Under the pieces are notes generated by a model, which saw only the letters and a list, made by a program, of their open reading frames with translations, was not told where the DNA came from and did no database searches. This document shows, one piece after another, positions 33,725 to 38,808 of a stretch of DNA of 38,808 nt (the stretch's first letter is position 1; the number at the start of each line of letters is the position of its first letter). The position numbers were made by a program, and so were the translations under genes. Source of the DNA: Pseudomonadota bacterium (lineage in GTDB: Bacteria; Pseudomonadota; Gammaproteobacteria; Xanthomonadales; Xanthomonadaceae). The DNA lies in contig JAIUOJ010000001.1 of assembly GCA_020161335.1 (NCBI GenBank), positions 1 through 38,808 of the forward strand, given 5' to 3'.

Positions 33725-34564
33725 ATGACGACACACTTGCAAGGGCAGCCCCGCAGGCGCGCCAACGCCATCGACGGCTCGATGCTGGCGCGCGTCGCGG
33801 CGGCGCTCGCCATCGGGCTCGGCCTGTGCGTGGCCAGCCAGCGCGCGTCCGCCCAGGTCGAGCAATGGGCGCCTGGCGTCGCGGTCAACCTGTCGCACGG
33901 CATCCTCGGGACCGACACCGGCGTGGCGCCGAGTTCGGTGGGCTACCAGGGTCGCAAGGAGCGCAAGGTCTACGATCGACGCGTGTCCAAGAACATCACC
34001 ATCAATGCCTACGTGTTCAAGGTCACCTGGCCCAATGGCGCGACTGCCGAAGGCATCCTGAATCCCGAGTTCGGCTCCAGCGCCAACGCGCGCCAGGCGC
34101 TGGACCAGTTCCTGCCGGCGGTGGGCCGCTTGCCGTTCTGCCTGCGCAGCAAGGTCGACGAACTGGTCATCCACAAAGGTGACGAGGCCTATGGCGGCGG
34201 TGGCAACGGGTTGCTGCTCTACGCCGGCCGCGCGCGCTACGGGGAGCCGGAGTACGACGAGATCGTGGTGCACGAGGCCGCGCACAACCTGGGCCAGCAG
34301 ATCCAGGACAGCCAGGCGTGGAAGAACGCCCAGTCCGCCGACAAGGCGCAGGACGGCAGTGGCCGGCAGGGATACATCTCGGTGTACGCGCGGGACAATC
34401 CTTCGCGCGAGGACGTGTCCGAATCGTTCCTGGCCTGGCTGCTGCTGCGCAAGCGCAACGACCGGCTCTCCGCCGGTGAACGCGCCTACATCGAAGGCAC
34501 GATCCCCAACCGCCTGCAGTACTTCGATGCCATGGCCTGCAACACGCACCCGGTCGGGCTGTAG
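33725..34564 (+). CDS. Exported putative HExxH metalloprotease of unknown family
   Basis: This 279-residue protein has a signal peptide whose hydrophobic part is at residues about 20-38, with cleavage near ASAQ. Residues 183-187 are HEAAH in EIVVHEAAHNLG, a zincin motif, and Glu233 in EDVSESFLAW is well placed as a third metal ligand, as in gluzincins. Two cysteines (residues 139 and 272) in the mature part could form a disulfide. GGGGGG ends four bases before the ATG and could serve as the ribosome binding site. I recognise no named family. It is upstream of an unknown membrane-anchored protein and between the hydroxyproline operon and the aminopeptidase. Proteolysis of extracellular or periplasmic protein to feed the locus is an appealing inference, not shown. 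Confidence 0.75.
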   Translation: MTTHLQGQPRRRANAIDGSMLARVAAALAIGLGLCVASQRASAQVEQWAPGVAVNLSHGILGTDTGVAPSSVGYQGRKERKVYDRRVSKNITINAYVFKVTWPNGATAEGILNPEFGSSANARQALDQFLPAVGRLPFCLRSKVDELVIHKGDEAYGGGGNGLLLYAGRARYGEPEYDEIVVHEAAHNLGQQIQDSQAWKNAQSADKAQDGSGRQGYISVYARDNPSREDVSESFLAWLLLRKRNDRLSAGERAYIEGTIPNRLQYFDAMACNTHPVGL

Positions 34565-34579
34565 CGCCTTGCCGCGCCG

Positions 34580-35341
34580 ATGGACGTCCGTCGACGCGGC
34601 CGCAGGCTGCGCATGATCCGACGCCCTCGCCGGGTTGCGCCCGCGGCCGCCACACGGGCGCGTACCCGGATGCTCGCCATGGGCGTCGCGGGCGTGCTGG
34701 GGCTGTTTGCATTCGACACGGCAGGCCCTGGCGGGCGCGGCTCGGGTGGACCCGACGCACAGGCGTCGCCGCGACCGGCCCGGGTCGACCCACCGGTGCC
34801 GGCAAGCGTGACGCAGGATCGCGGGCCCGCGACGGCGCCCGCGTCGGTCGACGTGGTCACCTCCCCGATGCCGCCGCCGATGGATCTTCAAGCGGGCCCG
34901 TGGGCGGGCGAGGGCCTGTGCCTGACGGGCGTGGTGATCGCCCCCGGCCTGCGGCTGGCGCTGTTGCGTCCGCGCGCGGGTGGGGCGTCGCTGCACGTGC
35001 GGCTGGAGGACTCGCCGGCCGCCCTGGCAGGCTGGCGCCTGGCGGACGTGCAGCCCGACAGCGTCCGCTTCGAAGGGCCGGACGGGAGCCGCACCCTGCG
35101 CCTGCAGGCGACCGAGACCCACGGCGCGATGGCCACGGCGACGCCCGTCGTGCGATCGGTGGACATGGAGCCGAGGGTCGCACCGGAGACCGCGCCCGTG
35201 GCGGACTCCGCGGACGCACAGCTGTCGCGCCTGCGCCGGCGGATCGCAGCCTCAAGCGAGGACGTGCGCCACCTGCTCACCGCCGAGGAATGGATCCGGG
35301 CCAGCGATCCGGATCGCGTGTCGACGCGGCTCGCCCACTGA
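34580..35341 (+). CDS. Membrane-anchored hypothetical protein with GspC-like periplasmic region
   Basis: This protein of about 253 residues starts at ATG 34580, 15 bp after the zincin gene; a start at a later Met (residue 12 or 31) is possible. There is an Arg-rich N-terminus, one hydrophobic segment (residues about 31-47), a Pro/Ala-rich linker, then a folded stretch (about 110-175) with LTGVVIAPGLRLALLRP, AGWRLADVQPDSVRFEGPDG and RTLRLQ. This resembles, weakly, the periplasmic homology region of type II secretion GspC or GspN proteins. The C-terminus (SRLRRRIAASSEDVRHLLTAEEW) is a predicted helix. No other secretion genes are in the window. It may belong with the preceding exported metalloprotease. 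The function is unknown. Confidence 0.55.
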   Translation: MDVRRRGRRLRMIRRPRRVAPAAATRARTRMLAMGVAGVLGLFAFDTAGPGGRGSGGPDAQASPRPARVDPPVPASVTQDRGPATAPASVDVVTSPMPPPMDLQAGPWAGEGLCLTGVVIAPGLRLALLRPRAGGASLHVRLEDSPAALAGWRLADVQPDSVRFEGPDGSRTLRLQATETHGAMATATPVVRSVDMEPRVAPETAPVADSADAQLSRLRRRIAASSEDVRHLLTAEEWIRASDPDRVSTRLAH

Positions 35342-35381
35342 GGGCGCGGGGCCTCGCCGCGCGCTGGACACTCCCCGCGTC

Positions 35382-35397
35382 ATGCGGATTTCCGCAT
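35382..35397 (+). promoter_or_regulatory. Regulon palindrome upstream of the aminopeptidase-POT operon
   Basis: The sequence ATGCGGATTTCCGCAT is a perfect inverted repeat identical to the copy at 24505, and it lies 88 bp before the aminopeptidase start. It is followed after 10 bp by CACAAT (35408-35413). The orientation of the TT spacer again matches the downstream plus-strand genes. Confidence 0.78.
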
Positions 35398-35485
35398 ACA
35401 AAGCGCCCACAATCGCCTAGCAGGCCCGTTCGCCCTCGCGGTACGGTCGACCCACGGGCCGGGTCGCGCCCGTCCCGCCCGTCAG

Positions 35486-37042
35486 ATGGTGAACCCGATG
35501 TCGAGACGCTTGCCGCTCCGCCTGCTGCTGCTGTTGTTGTGGATGTCGATGCCGCTGGCCCAGGCCCAGGCCGCATGGCGCATATCGTTCGAGGACCCTG
35601 CCGTGCCCGACACCGGGGTCGTCGCGATCGCGGTCGCTGAAGGCTTGCCGGCGGACGGCGCATTCGCGGCCATCGACGCACGCAGCGGCGGTGCGTTGCG
35701 CCGGCTTGCGCAGGCCGAAGGCTTCCGCGGGCGCAAGGACAGCGTGCTCGACCTGCGCGGATTCGGGGGCTACGACCGTCTGCTCGTGGTGGGACTGGGC
35801 GAGGCGCCGCCGACGCGGCTGGCGCTGCAGGAAGTCGGCGGCAGCGTCGCGCAGGCCTTCGGCAAGTCGCGCGCGGCACGCGTCGAGCTGGTGTGGGACG
35901 GACGCGAACCGGACGCGGCCTCGCAGCTCGCGTTCGGCGCGGCGCTGGGCCAGTACCGCTTCGACGCGTATCGCACATCCGATGAAGAGGGCGCACCGGC
36001 CGGCGACCGCACGCTGGTGATCCGCAGTCATGCCGGGGGCGCCGCCGCGGACGACTACGTCACGCAGTGGCAGCCCGTGGCCGCGGCTGTGGCGTTCGCG
36101 CGTGACCTGGTGAACGAACCGGCCAACGCGCTTACGCCCGAAGCCTTCGTGTCGCGCGTGCAGGCGCGGGCCCAGGGGCTGCCGCTGCGGATCGAAGTGC
36201 TGGACGTACCCGCGATGCAGCGCCTGGGCATGGACAGCCTGCTCGCGGTCGGGCAGGGCAGCGTGCATCCTCCGCGCCTGCTGCTGCTCAGCTACCAGGG
36301 CGGCGAGGCCGGGCAGGCACCCTTGGCCTTCGTCGGCAAGGGCATCACCTTCGACAGCGGCGGCATCTCGATCAAGGCCTCGGCCGACATGTGGCGGATG
36401 AAGAGCGACATGGCCGGCGCGGCGTCATCCGTCGCTGCCGTGCTGGCACTCGCCGGGCGCAAGGCGAAGGTCAACGCGGTCGCGGTGGCGGCGCTGGCCG
36501 AGAACCTGCCCTCGGGCAGCGCGATCCGGCCCGGCGACGTGGTCAGGACGGCCGCGGGCAAGACCTACGAGATCATCAGCACCGACGCGGAGGGCCGCAT
36601 GGTGCTGGTGGATGCGCTGTGGTACGTGCAGCGTCAGTACCGACCGTCGCTGGTGATCGACCTGGCCACGCTGACCGGTACGATCGTCACCGCGCTGGGC
36701 GGCGACTACGCCGGACTGTTCTCGCGCGACGATGCGCTCGCCGCGCAGCTGCTGGCCGCGGGCGAGGCCAGTGGCGAGCTCCTGTGGCGCATGCCGCTGC
36801 GGGAAGACTATGCCAAGCGCATGAAGTCGCCGATCGCCGACATGCGCAATACCGGCGGCACGCCGGCGTCCGGCACGGCGGCATGGTTCATCGCGCAATG
36901 GGTGCCGAAGCCCTTGCCGTGGGCGCACATCGACATGGCCGGTTCGGCCCTGTCCGAGGGCGCCCGGCCCACCGGACCCGAAGGCGCCACCGGCTACGGC
37001 GTGCGCCTGCTCGACCGCTTCGTGCGCGATCGCCACGAATGA
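35486..37042 (+). CDS. Exported M17 leucyl aminopeptidase
   Basis: This 518-residue M17 aminopeptidase has an N-terminal signal peptide (MSRRLPLRLLLLLLWMSMPL, cleaved near AQAQA). The start may be ATG 35486 or ATG 35498; no strong ribosome binding site separates them. The catalytic domain is complete: FVGKGITFDSGGISIK, RMKSDMAGAA and STDAEGRMVLVDAL. The last is the family's NTDAEGR signature with Ser in place of Asn. Most M17 enzymes are cytoplasmic hexamers, so a secreted form is unusual. It would remove N-terminal residues from peptides in the periplasm, supplying the POT transporter encoded 64 bp downstream. The regulon palindrome is upstream. Confidence 0.92.
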   Translation: MVNPMSRRLPLRLLLLLLWMSMPLAQAQAAWRISFEDPAVPDTGVVAIAVAEGLPADGAFAAIDARSGGALRRLAQAEGFRGRKDSVLDLRGFGGYDRLLVVGLGEAPPTRLALQEVGGSVAQAFGKSRAARVELVWDGREPDAASQLAFGAALGQYRFDAYRTSDEEGAPAGDRTLVIRSHAGGAAADDYVTQWQPVAAAVAFARDLVNEPANALTPEAFVSRVQARAQGLPLRIEVLDVPAMQRLGMDSLLAVGQGSVHPPRLLLLSYQGGEAGQAPLAFVGKGITFDSGGISIKASADMWRMKSDMAGAASSVAAVLALAGRKAKVNAVAVAALAENLPSGSAIRPGDVVRTAAGKTYEIISTDAEGRMVLVDALWYVQRQYRPSLVIDLATLTGTIVTALGGDYAGLFSRDDALAAQLLAAGEASGELLWRMPLREDYAKRMKSPIADMRNTGGTPASGTAAWFIAQWVPKPLPWAHIDMAGSALSEGARPTGPEGATGYGVRLLDRFVRDRHE

Positions 37043-37106
37043 GGCGTCGCGTCGTGGCCGCCGCGCCGACGCCTGCCGCCGCGGGCGCCATCGGAGCAAT
37101 CCGCGC

Positions 37107-38741
37107 ATGAACACGGCGATGCCCGCGTCGACGCCGGCATCCGGCAGGATGCCGAGGCAGATCGCCTACATCGCCGGCAACGAGGTATGCGAGCGCTTCA
37201 GCTTCTACGGGATGCGCAACATCCTGGTGCCGTTCCTGATCAGTTCGATCCTGCTGCAGTACCTGCCGCAGGGCAGCGAGCGCGAGGCGATGGCGAAGGA
37301 CGTGTTCCACACCTTCGTGATCGGCGTGTACTTCTTCCCGCTGCTCGGCGGCTGGCTGTCGGACCGCTATTTCGGCAAGTACAACACCGTCCTGTGGTTC
37401 TCGCTGGTGTACTGCGCCGGTCATGCCTGCCTGGCGATGTTCGAGAACAACGCGACCGGGTTCTACACCGGCCTGTTCCTGATCGCGCTGGGTTCGGGCG
37501 GGATCAAGCCGCTGGTGGTCTCGTTCTGCGGCGACCAGTTCGACCAGAGCAACAAGGACAAGGCCAAGGTCGTCTTCGACGCGTTCTACTGGATCATCAA
37601 CTTCGGTTCGTTCTTCGCCTCGCTGTTCGCGCCGCTGCTGCTGATGCACTACGGGCCGGCGGTGGCGTTCGGCGTGCCCGGCGTGCTGATGTTCATCGCC
37701 ACCGTGATCTTCTGGATGGGCCGCAGGCAGTACGTGAACGTGCCGCCCTCGGGCGACGATCCGGATTCGTTCCTCAACGTGGTGCGCACCGCGCTGCGCG
37801 AGCGGCGGGCGGGGCAGGGCAATCCGGGCACGGTGCTGGCCCGCGGTGCCATCGTGGTCGCGGCCGTGTTCCTCGTGTTCGGCGTGCTGTCGCTCTTGCG
37901 GATGGCGCCGGCGTGGTGGCCGCAAACCCTCGGCTTCGTGATCATGGCCTGTTCTGCGCTGGGCGTGCTGATCGCGGTCGGTGGCTGGGGCGCCTCCCTG
38001 CAGCTCGAGCGTGCGCGAGGGCGCCATCCGGACGCGGCGGTCGACGGCGTGCGCGCGGTGCTGCGCCTGCTGATCGTGTTCGCGCTGGTGACGCCATTCT
38101 TCTCGCTGTTCGACCAGAAGTCATCGACCTGGATCCTGCAGGGCAACGCGATGGCGATCCCGCACGAGGCCTGGTGGTGGCCGAGCTGGCTGATCCAGGC
38201 ACCGGCGCAGATGCAGGCGTTGAACTCGCTGCTGGTGATGCTGCTGATCCCGTTCAACAGCTTCGTGCTGTTCCCGCTGCTGCGGCGCATGGGCGTGCGC
38301 GTCACCGCGCTGCGGCGGATGGGCTGGGGCATCTTCTTCGCGGGACTGTCGTGGGTCGTCGTGGGGATCTTCCAGCTGTGGATCGACGCCGGCACGCGCG
38401 TGTCGCTGGCCTGGCAGCTGCTGCCGTACGTGTTGATTTCGTTCGGCGAGGTGCTGGTGGCCGCCACCGCGCTGGAATTCGCCTATAGCCAGGCGCCGCG
38501 CGCGATGAAGGGCGTGATCATGGCGTTCTGGTACCTCACCATCACTTTCGGCAGCCTGTGGGTGCTGCTGACCAATGCCGGCGTGCGCAATGATGCTTCG
38601 CGGGAGATGATCGCCGGTTCAGGTCTGAGCGAGCCTGTGTTCCTGATGTTCTTCTTCGCCGGCTTCGCGTTCGTCGCGGCGCTGGCGTTCGCCGCCTACG
38701 CACGGCGCTACCCGATGCAGGACCACTACCTGTCGTCCTGA
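37107..38741 (+). CDS. POT/PTR2 family proton-dependent oligopeptide transporter
   Basis: This 544-residue inner-membrane carrier has about 14 helices. The first helix holds the proton-coupling motif in NEVCERFSFYGMR (the ExxERF motif). The PTR2 signature region FDAFYWIINFGSFFASL and GSGGIKPLVVSFCGDQF are present. By family it imports di- and tripeptides with protons. The gene follows the exported aminopeptidase gene by 64 bp without a separate palindrome, so the two are likely one operon: periplasmic trimming followed by import. Together with the M24 peptidase it would link peptide uptake to hydroxyproline breakdown. The stop is TGA at 38739-38741. Confidence 0.94.
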   Translation: MNTAMPASTPASGRMPRQIAYIAGNEVCERFSFYGMRNILVPFLISSILLQYLPQGSEREAMAKDVFHTFVIGVYFFPLLGGWLSDRYFGKYNTVLWFSLVYCAGHACLAMFENNATGFYTGLFLIALGSGGIKPLVVSFCGDQFDQSNKDKAKVVFDAFYWIINFGSFFASLFAPLLLMHYGPAVAFGVPGVLMFIATVIFWMGRRQYVNVPPSGDDPDSFLNVVRTALRERRAGQGNPGTVLARGAIVVAAVFLVFGVLSLLRMAPAWWPQTLGFVIMACSALGVLIAVGGWGASLQLERARGRHPDAAVDGVRAVLRLLIVFALVTPFFSLFDQKSSTWILQGNAMAIPHEAWWWPSWLIQAPAQMQALNSLLVMLLIPFNSFVLFPLLRRMGVRVTALRRMGWGIFFAGLSWVVVGIFQLWIDAGTRVSLAWQLLPYVLISFGEVLVAATALEFAYSQAPRAMKGVIMAFWYLTITFGSLWVLLTNAGVRNDASREMIAGSGLSEPVFLMFFFAGFAFVAALAFAAYARRYPMQDHYLSS

Positions 38742-38780
38742 GCGTCCGGCCGTGCGCCCGGCCAGCGTTGCGTGCGTCGG

Positions 38781-38808
38781 TCAGCGTCGCCAGGGCGCCT
38801 CGGATTCC
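38781..38808 (-). other. Possible C-terminal end of a convergent minus-strand gene
   Basis: A TGA at 38783-38781 on the minus strand closes a frame that reads ESEAPWRR back toward the right edge, a plausible protein C-terminus. Only eight codons are visible, so this is a guess. The rest of the last 67 bases holds nothing I can name. Confidence 0.2.

Noticed and set aside
31841-35122. A 1093-codon minus-strand open frame opposite the permease and metalloprotease genes
   Set aside because: Low-complexity composition full of His, Gln and Arg; the opposite strand has genes with clear motifs, signal peptides and helices.

Overview
The window is about 38.8 kb of very GC-rich DNA. Genes are tightly packed, adjacent genes often overlap by four bases through GTGA or ATGA junctions, and Gram-negative envelope functions are frequent (TonB-dependent receptor, lipoproteins, exported peptidases). 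GC content, gene style and gene set suggest a gammaproteobacterium of the Xanthomonadaceae/Lysobacteraceae (Lysobacter or Luteimonas type). That placement is inference; there is no rRNA gene or phylogenetic marker here. I saw no tRNA, rRNA, insertion sequence, phage gene or CRISPR array.

Region 1 (1-6021) is ordinary chromosome. It holds the start of a membrane polysaccharide flippase running off the left edge, a cationic-amino-acid-type APC permease, a small YCII/DUF1801 gene pair, and the cytoplasmic oligopeptidase A gene prlC.

Region 2 (about 6100-12573) looks like a single co-directional unit. A thermostable-hemolysin/GNAT-like protein, an AMP-forming ligase, a haem-oxygenase-like di-iron enzyme and a short-chain dehydrogenase are coupled by overlapping start and stop codons. 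A small exported TPR-like protein and a QseB/QseC (PmrA-like) two-component pair follow. Upstream lie four YTAAY hexamers spaced exactly 11 bp apart, the layout expected for an OmpR-family regulator. The first four genes look like a small-molecule or lipid-modifying pathway of unknown product.

Region 3 (12583-38741) is the most interesting part. A complete L-hydroxyproline catabolic operon (epimerase, three-subunit D-hydroxyproline dehydrogenase, deaminase, alpha-ketoglutarate semialdehyde dehydrogenase) is followed by an M24 proline peptidase and an APC permease. Around it are a TonB receptor, an Asp/Glu-type racemase, a periplasmic S9 peptidase of the DPP-IV type, an exported M17 aminopeptidase, a POT peptide transporter, a DUF885 peptidase, a cysteine-type sulfatase with its own lipoprotein formylglycine-generating enzyme, and a PAS-AraC regulator. 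A 16-bp palindrome, (A/G)TGCGGATTTCCGCA(T/C), occurs upstream of three plus-strand units. A one-mismatch copy faces the divergent sulfatase operon. In all four copies the TT spacer points in the direction of transcription.

The proposal (inference) is a single regulon for taking up and degrading hydroxyproline-rich, possibly sulfated, peptides such as collagen fragments or plant hydroxyproline-rich peptides. The steps would be capture by the TonB receptor, trimming in the periplasm by S9, M17 and possibly DUF885 enzymes and desulfation, import of short peptides by the POT carrier, release of proline or hydroxyproline by M24, and conversion of hydroxyproline to 2-oxoglutarate.
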